Translations under genes and position numbers: made by a program
Source: DATAEK01 sp036258055
Lineage (GTDB): Bacteria > Acidobacteriota > Vicinamibacteria > Vicinamibacterales > 2-12-FULL-66-21
Reading direction: 5' to 3'
Assembly (NCBI GenBank): GCA_036258055.1
Contig: DATAEK010000194.1
Span: 1 to 14,581, forward strand
Length of the DNA stretch: 14,581 nucleotides
Notes under the pieces: model-generated
Seen by the model: the letters and a program-made list of their open reading frames with translations, nothing else
What the model was told of the DNA's origin: nothing
The model's database searches: none
Shown: positions 1 through 9,078 of the stretch, piece after piece
How the letters are laid out: each line of letters starts with the position of its first letter
Position numbering within the stretch: position 1 is the stretch's first letter

Positions 1-64
1 CGCACAGGATCGCACCGGCCGAGATGATGGTCAGACCGACGAAGACACGCGCCGCACGCATCAT
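1..64 (-). CDS. 5' end of a leftward gene, membrane or exported protein (partial)
   Basis: Read leftward from 64 this gives MMRAARVFVGLTIISAGAIL followed by Cys, then runs off the window edge. The start is supported by a good Shine-Dalgarno sequence, AAGGAG on the minus strand (plus 71-76), six bases before the ATG at 64. The N-terminus has basic residues followed by a hydrophobic stretch, so it is a signal peptide or a first membrane helix. A Cys at residue 21 after a small/hydrophobic run could be a lipobox, but the residues after it are not visible. The gene is divergent from the propeller cluster. Only 21 codons are seen, so no function can be given. Confidence 0.6.
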   Translation of the reverse strand, partial: MMRAARVFVGLTIISAGAILC

Positions 65-83
65 GGACGAGCTCCTTACCAGA

Positions 84-281
84 TCGGGGGGCTTCGCCCC
101 GCCGAACCCCCATCGCCGTCGCTCGCGTGGGCCCCTGCGCCCCGCTCCGCTCCGGCGGGCGCGCCCATGGCGCGCCGCTTCTGCAGCTCGGGGGGCTTCG
201 CCCCGCCGGACGACCCCCATCGCCGTCGCTCGCAGGGGCCTCTGCGCCCCGCTCCGCCGGCGGGCGCGCATGTTATGCAGC
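84..281. repeat. two tandem copies of a ~100-bp GC-rich repeat
   Basis: Copy 1 spans about 84-187 and copy 2 about 188-281. Both start with TCGGGGGGCTTCGCCCCGCC, continue through CCCCCATCGCCGTCGCTCGC, and end in GCAGC. They differ by small indels. Each contains the palindromic core GGGGCTTCGCCCC (88-100 and 192-204), which can form a hairpin. A third start (TCGG at 282) is not continued. The same 13-mer occurs in reverse orientation at 13127-13139, so it looks like a dispersed family in this genome. The repeats lie in the leader of the leftward gene ending at 1. Confidence 0.7.
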
Positions 282-347
282 TCGGCGGAGACGAGGACGG
301 CGTTCTCGTTTCACCCGCATCACGGACCGGACCAACGCAGACGCACG

Positions 348-353
348 ATTATA
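348..353 (-). promoter_or_regulatory. possible -10 box (TATAAT) for the leftward gene
   Basis: The minus strand reads GCTATAATCG here, an exact TATAAT. No convincing -35 hexamer is seen 16-18 bases upstream. If used, it would give a leader of about 280 bases containing the tandem repeat at 84-281. An exact hexamer in GC-rich DNA is suggestive only. Confidence 0.25.
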
Positions 354-402
354 GCCAGCCGCTGCGCGCATCACGCGCGAGGGGACGAAGGCCGCCTTGC
401 GG

Positions 403-450
403 ATGGCAAATGGTAAATGGCAGAGGGCAAATGGCACAGCGACGAATGGC
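403..450 (+). repeat. short degenerate AATGGC repeats in the gap before the first propeller gene
   Basis: The unit (A)AATGG(C) recurs at least four times in irregular spacing (GGATGGCAAATGGTAAATGG, then GGCAAATGGC, then GAATGGC). It contrasts with the GC-rich surroundings. The rest of the gap, 282-402 and 451-526, shows no gene or other structure I can support. Confidence 0.4.
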
Positions 451-526
451 ACACCTCATCGAGCAGCGAACAGACTCGGACGGCCTGTTGTCCTGCGGAT
501 GCCTGTGGCCTATCCTGTAAGGACCT

Positions 527-2782
527 ATGAAAGTCTCTTCCTCGCGGCTGGCTGTCTTTCTTGCTCTTGCCTTGACGGTCCCGGCGGCAGCGCTGCTTCG
601 TGGCGCGGATTGGCCCGACTGGCGCGGGCCCGCGCGAACCGGCGTCTCGACCGAGACGGGGCTCCCGTCATCCTGGTCGCCCGCGGGCCAGAACCTGGCC
701 TGGAAGGCACCGTATGGTGGCCGTTCCAGTCCCGTGGTCTTCGGCGATCGTCTCTATCTGCAGAACACGTCCGCGTCCGGCGAAATGGAGCAGGAACGCG
801 TGATGTGCTTCAACGCCGACACCGGCAAGCTGCTCTGGGAACATCGCTACAACATGTTCACGAGCGACGTACCGGCGCACCGCATCGCCTGGGCGTCACC
901 GGTCGTCGACCCCGCGACGGGCAACGTCTTCGCGATCAGCGGCAACGGCCTGACGATGTCCTTGAACAAGGACGGCAAGCTGCTATGGGAACGCTCTCTC
1001 GCTGAAGAGTACGGCATGTGGACGACGCACGGCGGGCGTATGTCGACGCCGATCATCGACGGCGACCAGCTGATCGTGAGCGGGCTCGTGTTCGGGTGGG
1101 GGCAGACGGCATCGCCCGCACACCGCTTCATCTCGCTCGACAAGACGACCGGTACCACGAACTGGGTGAGCGCGCCTGAAGGGCGGCCGACCGACACGAT
1201 CTACGCGAACCCGTACGTCGCCGACGTCAACGGCGTGCGGATGTTCTTCTCGGGCGGGAGCGACGGCGCGATGCACGCGCTGAAGATCGCCACCGGCGAG
1301 CCGGTCTGGCACTGGGACGTCAGCAAGCGTGGGCTCAACACCGCAGCGTTGATGGTCGGCACGGACGTCATCGTCACGCACAGCGAGGAGAACATCGCGA
1401 CGAGCGAGATGGGCATGGTCGCCGCAGTGCCGGCCGCATCGAAAGGCACCCTCACCGACAAGGACGCGAAATGGATCACGCGTGACGTCCAGGCCGGCTA
1501 CGGATCGCCGGTCAGCGACGGCGAGCGCATCTACCTCGTGGACAACGGCGGCATCCTGTTCGCGTTCGACGTGAAGACTGGCAAGCAGCTCTGGACCGAG
1601 AAGCTCGGGACGATTCAGAAATCATCACCCGTCCTCGCGGACGGCAAACTATACGTCGGCACCGAGAACGGGAAGTTCTACATCGTCCGTCCGCATCCCG
1701 ACAAAGCGGAGGTCCTCGACAGCGATCAACTCGGCACCGAGGAAAGCCCGGAGGCAATCATCGGCTCCCCTGCCGTCGCGCGGGGCCGCATTTACCTCGC
1801 GTCGATGGGCGCGTTGTATGCGATCGGACCCAAGGGCACACCGCGACCGACGAGCAGCGGCGCGACCGGGGTCCCCGGTGCGGCGGGAACCTCAGGGACG
1901 CCGGCGCTGACGACGCCGCAGGCAGGACCCGCAAGCATCATCCTGGTGACGCCGACAGATCTGATCCTCAAGCCAGGCGAATCCACGACGCTCAACATCA
2001 AGGCGTTCGATGAGAAGGGGCACGCGGTGGCGAGCCCCGGTCAGGCGACGTGGGCGGTCGAAGGATTGAAAGGGACGATCGACAACGGCAAGTTCACGGC
2101 CGACGCGGCGAATGTTGCGCAGGCGGGAACGGTCAAGGCCACCGTGGGCTCACTCAATGCCGTCGCGCGAATCCGCGTGCTCCCACCGCTTCCCTGGACG
2201 TTCGATTTCGAGGACGGCAAGGACACGCCGCCAGCGCAGTGGGTCAACGCGACAGGCAAGTTCGCCGTGCGCGATCTCGACGGCAGCAAGGTCCTGGTCA
2301 AGCTCGCGGAGAACCCGTTCGCGTTCGCGAAGCGCTGCCGTCCGTTCTTCGGCGGCGTCGAGTACAGCGACTACACGATCGAAGCCGACGTTCGTGCGAT
2401 GGAAAAACGTCGCCAGGTCGGGGACATCGGGGTCGTTGCGCAACGCTACGAGCTGGTGCTGTTCGGCAACCAGCACCTCGATCTGCAGCCGTGGCAGCCG
2501 GAGATCAAGCGGACCGCGCACGTGCCGTTCAAGTGGGACAAGGACACGTGGTACACGATGAAGCTCGAAGTGCAGACGATGGGCGGAGGCAAGGTCCGCG
2601 CCCGGGGCAAGGTGTGGCCGAAGGGTCAACCCGAACCGACCGCGTGGAGTGTCGAACGCATCGACCCGATCGGCAACCTCAAAGGCGCGCCCGGCATCTA
2701 CGCCGACGCGCCCTCGGCCACGGGCGGCGGCTCGGAGCTGTACTGGGACAATATCAAGGTGTATCGGAACAGCGGGAAGTGA
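527..2782 (+). CDS. exported PQQ-like beta-propeller protein with Ig-like and concanavalin-like C-terminal domains
   Basis: The protein has 751 residues. Residues 1-27 form a signal peptide (MKVSSSRLAVFLALAL...), so it is exported. Residues about 28-435 form a beta-propeller with the blade motif TGKxLW repeated (ADTGKLLWEH 97-106, KDGKLLWER 148-156, IATGEPVW 254-261, VKTGKQLW 349-356). Residues 436-468 are a Gly/Ser/Thr/Pro linker. Residues about 469-553 resemble a bacterial Ig-like domain (LKPGESTTLNIKAFD). Residues about 556-748 look like a concanavalin/LamG-type jelly roll, with FDFEDGKD at the start and YWDNIKVY at the end. PQQ-family propellers act as quinoprotein dehydrogenases or, like BamB, as scaffolds; which applies here cannot be read from sequence. 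The added domains suggest binding of a carbohydrate or another large ligand. The start is ATG 527, with AAGGA only three bases upstream, a tight spacing. Three paralogous propeller genes follow on the same strand. Confidence 0.88.
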   Translation: MKVSSSRLAVFLALALTVPAAALLRGADWPDWRGPARTGVSTETGLPSSWSPAGQNLAWKAPYGGRSSPVVFGDRLYLQNTSASGEMEQERVMCFNADTGKLLWEHRYNMFTSDVPAHRIAWASPVVDPATGNVFAISGNGLTMSLNKDGKLLWERSLAEEYGMWTTHGGRMSTPIIDGDQLIVSGLVFGWGQTASPAHRFISLDKTTGTTNWVSAPEGRPTDTIYANPYVADVNGVRMFFSGGSDGAMHALKIATGEPVWHWDVSKRGLNTAALMVGTDVIVTHSEENIATSEMGMVAAVPAASKGTLTDKDAKWITRDVQAGYGSPVSDGERIYLVDNGGILFAFDVKTGKQLWTEKLGTIQKSSPVLADGKLYVGTENGKFYIVRPHPDKAEVLDSDQLGTEESPEAIIGSPAVARGRIYLASMGALYAIGPKGTPRPTSSGATGVPGAAGTSGTPALTTPQAGPASIILVTPTDLILKPGESTTLNIKAFDEKGHAVASPGQATWAVEGLKGTIDNGKFTADAANVAQAGTVKATVGSLNAVARIRVLPPLPWTFDFEDGKDTPPAQWVNATGKFAVRDLDGSKVLVKLAENPFAFAKRCRPFFGGVEYSDYTIEADVRAMEKRRQVGDIGVVAQRYELVLFGNQHLDLQPWQPEIKRTAHVPFKWDKDTWYTMKLEVQTMGGGKVRARGKVWPKGQPEPTAWSVERIDPIGNLKGAPGIYADAPSATGGGSELYWDNIKVYRNSGK

Positions 2783-2790
2783 TGCTGGCC

Positions 2791-2811
2791 GCTGTCCGCT
2801 GTCCGCTGTCC
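2791..2811 (+). repeat. three tandem copies of the heptamer GCTGTCC
   Basis: GCTGTCC is repeated exactly three times, nine bases after the stop of the first propeller gene, and is followed by GCTGGGCGC. It lies in the 430-bp gap before the next gene. A related string, GCGCTCGGCGYTAG, follows at 2817-2830 and recurs at about 7194-7207 after the fourth propeller gene. Confidence 0.5.
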
Positions 2812-2842
2812 GCTGGGCGCTCGGCGTTAGGGCTGGTACAGA

Positions 2843-3096
2843 CTGATGCCACTCCAAGCAGCTTGTGCAACGAGCCAGCGGCGCGAGCAGCCTTGAGCCG
2901 CAGCGAGCGCGAACGCGAGCTGCAGCGCCTGGGGGTGGGGCCCCAGGCGCACTTGAGAATGAAGCGAAGCGCTGGCAGAGCGCCTGCGGGCTCGCGCGAG
3001 GCGCGAGGTCGCCGAGCGCGGCGCGTGGGGGTGGGCCCCACGCGCAAGTGAAAAACGTGGGGGTGGGGCCCCACGACAGAACTAAGAAATGCTGAC
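2843..3096 (+). repeat. composite intergenic repeat, unit 1, with three GGGG/CCCC hairpins
   Basis: The unit opens with CTGATGCCACTCCAAGCA (2843-2860), which recurs at 3097-3114. It carries three hairpins: GCGCCTGGGG (2925-2934) with CCCCAGGCGC (2941-2950); GCGCGTGGGG (3021-3030) with CCCCACGCGC (3036-3045); and CGTGGGG (3056-3062) with CCCCACG (3069-3075). The loops are G-rich, GTGGG or GTGGGG. Between them lie runs rich in GCGAGC and CGCGAG. The unit ends ACTAAGAAATGCTGAC. No gene is seen. Confidence 0.7.
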
Positions 3097-3205
3097 CTGA
3101 TGCCACTCCAAGCATCCGATTGCAAGTAAGCAGCGGCGGCGAGCAGAGCGAGCCGCTGGCAGGTCGTGGGGGTGGGGCCCCACGACAAACCAAGAAATGC
3201 AGACA
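3097..3205 (+). repeat. composite intergenic repeat, unit 2 (shorter)
   Basis: It begins with the same 18 bases as unit 1 (3097-3114), contains the GAGCAGAGCGAGCCGC-type segment, and has one hairpin: GTCGTGGGG (3163-3171) with CCCCACGAC (3178-3186). It ends CCAAGAAATGCAGAC, matching the end of unit 1 (3056-3096) at most positions. It sits immediately upstream of the second propeller gene, so the hairpin falls in its leader, 26 bases before the start codon. Confidence 0.65.
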
Positions 3206-3212
3206 GAGTCTT

Positions 3213-4658
<1,446 letters not shown>

Positions 4659-4665
4659 GGCCGTC

Positions 4666-4706
4666 ACAGAGGAACGCGGAGCTTCAGCTCCGCGTTCCGC
4701 GTCTGT
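4666..4706 (+). terminator. strong intergenic hairpin, possible terminator or processing site
   Basis: A perfect 12-bp stem, GGAACGCGGAGC (4671-4682) with GCTCCGCGTTCC (4687-4698), closes a TTCA tetraloop. The stem extends past a three-base bulge by ACAGA (4666-4670) pairing with TCTGT (4702-4706). No T-run follows, so it is not a textbook intrinsic terminator. It could be a factor-dependent terminator or an mRNA-stabilising element between the second and third propeller genes. Confidence 0.6.
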
Positions 4707-4716
4707 CTCATCACGA

Positions 4717-6048
4717 GTGCGATCGCAGATGCCCACGCTGATCAGCGCCCTCCTGCTCTTCGTCGCCCTTTCGGATCCCGCGTCGCAGAACTGGCCGGCA
4801 TTCCGCGGCGCTGATGCTGTTGGTACCGCGTCCAACGCCACGCCGCCGGCCCGCTGGGATCTGAACGCGTCCACGAACATCGCCTGGAAAACCACGATTC
4901 CCGGCCTCGGCCACTCCAGCCCGATCGTCTGGGGCGATCGCGTGTACGTCACGACGGCGGTGGCGGCGAGCGGGAAGCAGTCGGTCGTCACCGGCGACTC
5001 GAGCAAGTCGGGGATCGATCCCGCAACGGACATGGTCAGCCACACGTGGCGCGTGATCGCGATCGACAAGTCGAGCGGGAAGATCGTGTGGAATCGTGTC
5101 GCGCACGAGGGAGTACCGCGGCTGAAACGCCACGTGAAGGCCAGCCACGCGTCCGCGACGCCGGCCACCGACGGCAGCTACATCGTCGCGCTCCTTGGTA
5201 GCGAGGGACTCTTCTGCTTCGGCATGGATGGCGCACTGAAGTGGCGCACGGATCTCGGCCTGATGGACGTCGGGCTCGTGGACGACCCGACGTATCAGTG
5301 GGGACCGGCGAGCTCCCCCGTCATCTATCAGGATCGCGTGATCGTGCAGAACGACCGGCACAAGGATTCGTTCCTCGCAGCTTACGACCTCGCGAGCGGA
5401 CGCGAGCTCTGGCGCAGCGCGCACGACGAGCTCCCGTCGTGGGCGACGCCCACCGTCGTCCGCCGTGGTGGCACCACGCAAATCGTCACCAACGCGGGCA
5501 AGTACATCCGTGGATTCGATCCCGCGACCGGCCGCGAGTTGTGGCGGCTGTCCGACAACCTGACGCAGGTGAAAGTGCCGACGCCGATTGCGTCCGGCGA
5601 TCTGGTGATCGTGACTGGTGGCTACCCGCCCGGTGGACGGCCGATCTACGCAATTCGGAGCGGTGGTTCAGGCGAGCTCGGTTCGAATGCCCTCGCGTGG
5701 CGAACCGATCGCGGCGCGCCGTACACCAGCACGCCGCTCCTCTACGACGGTCTGCTCTACGTCGTCACCGACAACGGCATTTTGAGCGCGTACGATCCGG
5801 CGTCGGGTCAGCGAGTCTACCAACAGCGTGTCGGGAATGCGGGTGGCTTCAGCGCGTCTCCAGTCGCGGCGGCGGGCCGGATCTATCTCTCGAGCGAAGA
5901 GGGCGACATCTTCGTCGTCCGCGCCGGCAGGACGTTCGAACTGCTCTCGACCAACCCGATGGGAGAGATCGTCATGGCCACGCCCGCGCTGAGCGGCGAC
6001 ATGCTGATCGTTCGAACGCTGACGCAGCTCGTCGGGATCAAGTCATGA
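4717..6048 (+). CDS. exported PQQ-like beta-propeller protein (third of four)
   Basis: The protein has 443 residues from GTG 4717. ATG 4729 (four codons later) is an equally possible start, and neither has a clear Shine-Dalgarno sequence. GTG 4717 puts an Arg before the hydrophobic core TLISALLLFVAL, which suits a signal peptide. The mature region opens with QNWPAFRGADAVGTA (24-38), the signature of exported PQQ-like propellers. Blade motifs include DKSSGKIVW (117-125), DLASGRELWR (224-233), DPATGRELWR (268-277) and DPASGQRVY (360-368). Its stop overlaps the next start by ATGA (6045-6048), so the two genes are translationally coupled. The substrate is unknown. The resemblance to its neighbours points to repeated duplication and divergence rather than one defined enzyme. 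Confidence 0.87.
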   Translation: MRSQMPTLISALLLFVALSDPASQNWPAFRGADAVGTASNATPPARWDLNASTNIAWKTTIPGLGHSSPIVWGDRVYVTTAVAASGKQSVVTGDSSKSGIDPATDMVSHTWRVIAIDKSSGKIVWNRVAHEGVPRLKRHVKASHASATPATDGSYIVALLGSEGLFCFGMDGALKWRTDLGLMDVGLVDDPTYQWGPASSPVIYQDRVIVQNDRHKDSFLAAYDLASGRELWRSAHDELPSWATPTVVRRGGTTQIVTNAGKYIRGFDPATGRELWRLSDNLTQVKVPTPIASGDLVIVTGGYPPGGRPIYAIRSGGSGELGSNALAWRTDRGAPYTSTPLLYDGLLYVVTDNGILSAYDPASGQRVYQQRVGNAGGFSASPVAAAGRIYLSSEEGDIFVVRAGRTFELLSTNPMGEIVMATPALSGDMLIVRTLTQLVGIKS

Positions 6049-7187
6049 CGCGCGCTTCGATCGCGCGCGCTGGTGCCGCCGCACGCCTCGTTCTGACTCT
6101 GGCCGTCACGGCCACGTCAGCCGCCCAGGCCCCCGCAGGCGCCCCGGCCGATCGCTGGGCGCAGTTCCGCGGATCGCCGGCGCTCACCGGCGTCAGCAGC
6201 GCGACGCTACCGCCGACGCTCAAGCTGCTGTGGACCTACGAGGCCGGCGACGCCATCGATTCGTCAGCCGCAATCGTCGACGGGGTCGTCTATGTCGGAT
6301 CGCAGACCGGCGAGCTGCACGCCGTCAATCTCGCGGACGGCTCGGTCAAGTGGAAGTACAAGGCGTCGACCGACGGGATCGGTGAGTCATCTCCCGCCGT
6401 TGCCGATGGCCGGGTCTACATCGGCGATCTGTCGGGCGTCGTGCATGCGGTGGATGCCGCATCCGGCAAGGCCGTGTGGACGTTCAAGACCGGCAGCGAA
6501 GTGAAATCCTCGCCCGTTGTCAGCGGTGACAGGGTTCTCATCGGGTCGTACGATTCGTATCTCTACGCGCTCGGCGCGAAGGACGGGAAGGAAATCTGGA
6601 AGGTGCGGACGAACGGCTACGTCCACGCCACGCCCGCCGTCGTCGACGGCATTGCCTACATTGCCGGCTGCGACGAGATGCTGCGCGGCATTCGGGTCGC
6701 CGATGGCAAGGAAGTGTTCGAGCTCTCGTCTGGCGCCTACACCGGCGCGTCTCCGGTCATCGTCGACGGTCACGCCTACTACGGCACGTACGAGAACGAA
6801 GTGCTGGGCGTCGATCTGAAAGCCAGGAAGATCGTCTGGACCTACAAGCATCCGACGCGCAATTTCCCCTTCTACTCCTCTGCCGCCCTCGCCGACACGC
6901 GCCTCATCCTCGGCGGCCGCGACAAGATCGTGCACGCACTCGATCGGCGGAGCGGCAAGTCGCTGTGGACGTTCGATACCCGCGCGCGGGTGGATTCTTC
7001 AGCGGTTGTCGCCGGCGGCCGCGCCTACATCGGATCGAACGACGGTAAGCTCTACGTCCTGGACGTCGCCTCGGGCAAGAGCGTGTTCGAGTTCGACGCT
7101 GGCGGTCCGCTGTCGGCCTCTCCTGCGGTCGCGTCAGGGAGGGTCGTGATCGGGTCGCAGGACGGCAAGTTGTTTTGTCTGGGGTAG
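6045..7187 (+). CDS. exported PQQ-like beta-propeller protein (fourth of four)
   Basis: The protein has 380 residues from ATG 6045, which overlaps the preceding stop. The frame stays open much further upstream, but that is the wrong frame of the third gene. The N-terminus has several Arg residues and then a hydrophobic run ending near AAQA (about residue 29), a signal peptide. RWAQFRGSPALTGVSS (37-52) matches the opening of the other three. The blades are very regular: VDGVVYVGSQTGELHAV, VADGRVYIGDLSGVVHAV and GGRAYIGSNDGKLYVLD, each followed by a GKxxW or GKxxF strand. This is close to a plain propeller with no extra domain. About 80 bp, covering residues 287-312, recurs almost unchanged at 13556-13635. 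The gene probably ends the propeller operon, as the next gene starts 69 bases later without obvious coupling. Confidence 0.9.
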   Translation: MTRASIARAGAAARLVLTLAVTATSAAQAPAGAPADRWAQFRGSPALTGVSSATLPPTLKLLWTYEAGDAIDSSAAIVDGVVYVGSQTGELHAVNLADGSVKWKYKASTDGIGESSPAVADGRVYIGDLSGVVHAVDAASGKAVWTFKTGSEVKSSPVVSGDRVLIGSYDSYLYALGAKDGKEIWKVRTNGYVHATPAVVDGIAYIAGCDEMLRGIRVADGKEVFELSSGAYTGASPVIVDGHAYYGTYENEVLGVDLKARKIVWTYKHPTRNFPFYSSAALADTRLILGGRDKIVHALDRRSGKSLWTFDTRARVDSSAVVAGGRAYIGSNDGKLYVLDVASGKSVFEFDAGGPLSASPAVASGRVVIGSQDGKLFCLG

Positions 7188-7256
7188 ATTCCGGCGCTCG
7201 GCGCTAGCAGTTCAGCCCCGCGGCTAGATGTCAGCCGACGGTCCTGGTCTCACGGT

Positions 7257-7937
7257 ATGACGAAGGTTTACGACGCGTTGAGCGCCGAAGACCGCTGGAT
7301 CGTTGGTTCGATGGTTTTGACCGTGACGGGGATCGTGTCAGGTGCAGTGCGTCGCGATCCGCGAGCGTTCGGCATCACCACCATCGCCGTCATCGGCGTG
7401 CTGCTCGTCGGTTCGGCGATCACGCGCAGTCCGCGTTTTGCCTGGCTGCTGCTGTTTGGCCTGGTCGGCGGCATCCTGGAGCTCTGGGCCGATTGGGTGC
7501 ATGTCGTGTACTTTCAATCGCTCGTCTATACCCATGACTTCGGGGTTGTTTTGCTGTCGTCACCATCCTACATGCCACTCGGGTGGTGGCTTACGATCGT
7601 TCAGTTCGGTTATCTCGCGCTTCGCCTGAGTGAAACCTGGTCGCGTCGTTCGGCGATTGGCCTGGTCACCATCGTCGGTGCGTTGCTGCCGCCGTGGTAC
7701 GAGGAACTCGCGTTTCGAGCCGGAGCCTGGCATTACCGGCCGAGTCCATGGATGCTCGCTCATACTCCGGGCTGGATCATCTTCACGTATGCCGGCTGCG
7801 CATTCGCCATCGCGACGCTCGCGATTGTGTTCTACCACCCGCGCGCGTGGGGGCGGGCCGTTTTGGCGGGTCTGTTTACTGCTGGAAGCCTGATGTTCTC
7901 CAGTGTGTTTTGGTACGCGACGATGGGGCGGCGCTGA
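7257..7937 (+). CDS. multi-pass membrane protein of unknown function
   Basis: The protein has 226 residues with about seven hydrophobic segments, roughly at 14-30, 38-56, 61-86, 107-122, 132-148, 170-190 and 200-220, so it is an integral inner-membrane protein. Polar residues inside or beside the helices stand out: LELWADWVH (74-82), PPWYEELAFRAGAWHY (143-158) and RPSPW. Clustered Trp, Glu and His of this kind suggest a binding or active site near the membrane face. I do not recognise a named family with confidence. The start is ATG 7257 with no clear Shine-Dalgarno. The following gene is 95 bases downstream and unrelated. It could be a membrane-bound enzyme or a transporter-like protein. Confidence 0.75.
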   Translation: MTKVYDALSAEDRWIVGSMVLTVTGIVSGAVRRDPRAFGITTIAVIGVLLVGSAITRSPRFAWLLLFGLVGGILELWADWVHVVYFQSLVYTHDFGVVLLSSPSYMPLGWWLTIVQFGYLALRLSETWSRRSAIGLVTIVGALLPPWYEELAFRAGAWHYRPSPWMLAHTPGWIIFTYAGCAFAIATLAIVFYHPRAWGRAVLAGLFTAGSLMFSSVFWYATMGRR

Positions 7938-8032
7938 ACGCCGCCCAGTGATTCCCGCTGTCGTTCGGAGCATCCAAGCCGAGGCCGGACCGGCCGGCAG
8001 TCCCCGACGTGACCCTACGAACGCCTCGCCGC

Positions 8033-8542
8033 ATGCTCATCAACTTTCTGACGCGCACGGCCGATCGCTCCGATGCGGACGACATTGCACTGGCCCATCG
8101 TGACTCAATCCGGACGATCGGCCCGGCATTCTATCCGCCCAACGTCGTCGTCGATTGGGAGGAAGGCCTCATCGGTGAGGTGTATCGCAAGGCGATGGAT
8201 GACGGAGAGGTCTTCTTCATCGCGACAGGTGAGATCGACGGGCGGCAGCTCGTGCTCGGCTTCGGAAGCGACTACCGGATCGAGGGCTCCACGCACGGGA
8301 CATCGGTTTACGTGCGTGGCAGCGTCGCGCGACGAGGGATTGGGTCTGCGCTTCTGGCCCTCGCCGAAGCGCATGCGATCGCGAACGGAGCCACGAGCCT
8401 GAAAATTGAGGCCTCACTTGCTGGCGTCGAATTCTACAGGGCCAGGGGATTCATCGAAACGGGGCGCGGGGAGACCCGTCTGATGTCCGGGCGTCCCATC
8501 GCCTGTGTGTTCATGCGCAAAGAGCCGCTCCGCGGCGTATGA
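8033..8542 (+). CDS. GNAT-family N-acetyltransferase
   Basis: The protein has 169 residues from ATG 8033; GTG 8009 would add eight residues. ATG is preferred because GNAT domains normally begin a few residues before the segment TRTADRSDADDIALAHRDSI. Neither start has a Shine-Dalgarno. The acetyl-CoA pyrophosphate loop is visible as VYVRGSVARRGIGSALL, with the R-x-x-G-x-A pattern at 101-106. The usual C-terminal motif EFYRARGF lies at 133-140. These enzymes transfer an acetyl group from acetyl-CoA to an amine in the cytoplasm. The acceptor is not predictable here. The stop overlaps the start of the DinB gene by ATGA (8539-8542). Confidence 0.87.
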   Translation: MLINFLTRTADRSDADDIALAHRDSIRTIGPAFYPPNVVVDWEEGLIGEVYRKAMDDGEVFFIATGEIDGRQLVLGFGSDYRIEGSTHGTSVYVRGSVARRGIGSALLALAEAHAIANGATSLKIEASLAGVEFYRARGFIETGRGETRLMSGRPIACVFMRKEPLRGV

Positions 8543-9078
8543 AGCGTGAGTTCGGCGTCCGCGCTCTGGCGGCCGTCGACTGGAGAACAGACGTGGGTCC
8601 ACAAGCACAGGTCATCTGGGATAGCCTGGAATTTCGAACGCCGGCCATCTTGCAGAGTCTCGAGCGCCTCTCAGATAACCAGCTTCGCTGGCAGCCGCCG
8701 AATGCGGCGAACTCGCTGGCCTGGCTGCTTTGGCACATTCCGGAAGTCGAAGACAACTGGGTCCGGGACAAACTGCTCAATCTTCCGAGGAGGTACCCAT
8801 TTGGCTTGTCCGTCAAGAGTCGTCAGGCCGGGGACTGGCCGAGCAAGTCGGCGCTTCTCTCGTACTTCCATGAGGTCCGCGCGCTGACCAGGGACCGGCT
8901 CGAGCGAACCTCCGAACAGGACTTCGACCGGACAGTCGTGGACGAACATTTCGGTTCGATCACGGTCAGGCAGCTCTGGGGCGGTGTCGTGACGAGTTGC
9001 GCATGGCATGGCGGACAGATCGTGCTCATCGTCAACCGTCTCCTTCCGCGCGGCGGTCTCGAGTCTGGCACGCGTTGA
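8539..9078 (+). CDS. DinB-family protein (four-helix bundle), metal site incomplete
   Basis: The protein has 179 residues from ATG 8539, coupled to the GNAT gene. GTG 8593 is a serious alternative start: it has GGAG (8582-8585) seven bases upstream and begins GPQAQVIWDSLEF, a usual N-terminus for the family. DinB proteins bind a metal through three His; many are thiol-dependent transferases or hydrolases and others are uncharacterised. The first His is seen in SLAWLLWHIPEVEDNW (H66) and the last in CAWHGGQIVL (H157). The His usually found four residues before the last one (HxxxH) is Ser153 here. The metal site is therefore altered or the protein has lost activity. Substrate unknown. Confidence 0.82.
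   Translation: MKREFGVRALAAVDWRTDVGPQAQVIWDSLEFRTPAILQSLERLSDNQLRWQPPNAANSLAWLLWHIPEVEDNWVRDKLLNLPRRYPFGLSVKSRQAGDWPSKSALLSYFHEVRALTRDRLERTSEQDFDRTVVDEHFGSITVRQLWGGVVTSCAWHGGQIVLIVNRLLPRGGLESGTR

Noticed and set aside
2843..3205. CRISPR array in the hairpin-rich intergenic region
   Set aside because: The repeats are irregularly spaced, variable in sequence and lack uniform spacers; no cas genes are present.
5241..6044. Upstream extension of the fourth propeller gene
   Set aside because: This part is the wrong frame of the third propeller gene; ATG 6045 gives a signal peptide and an ATGA overlap.
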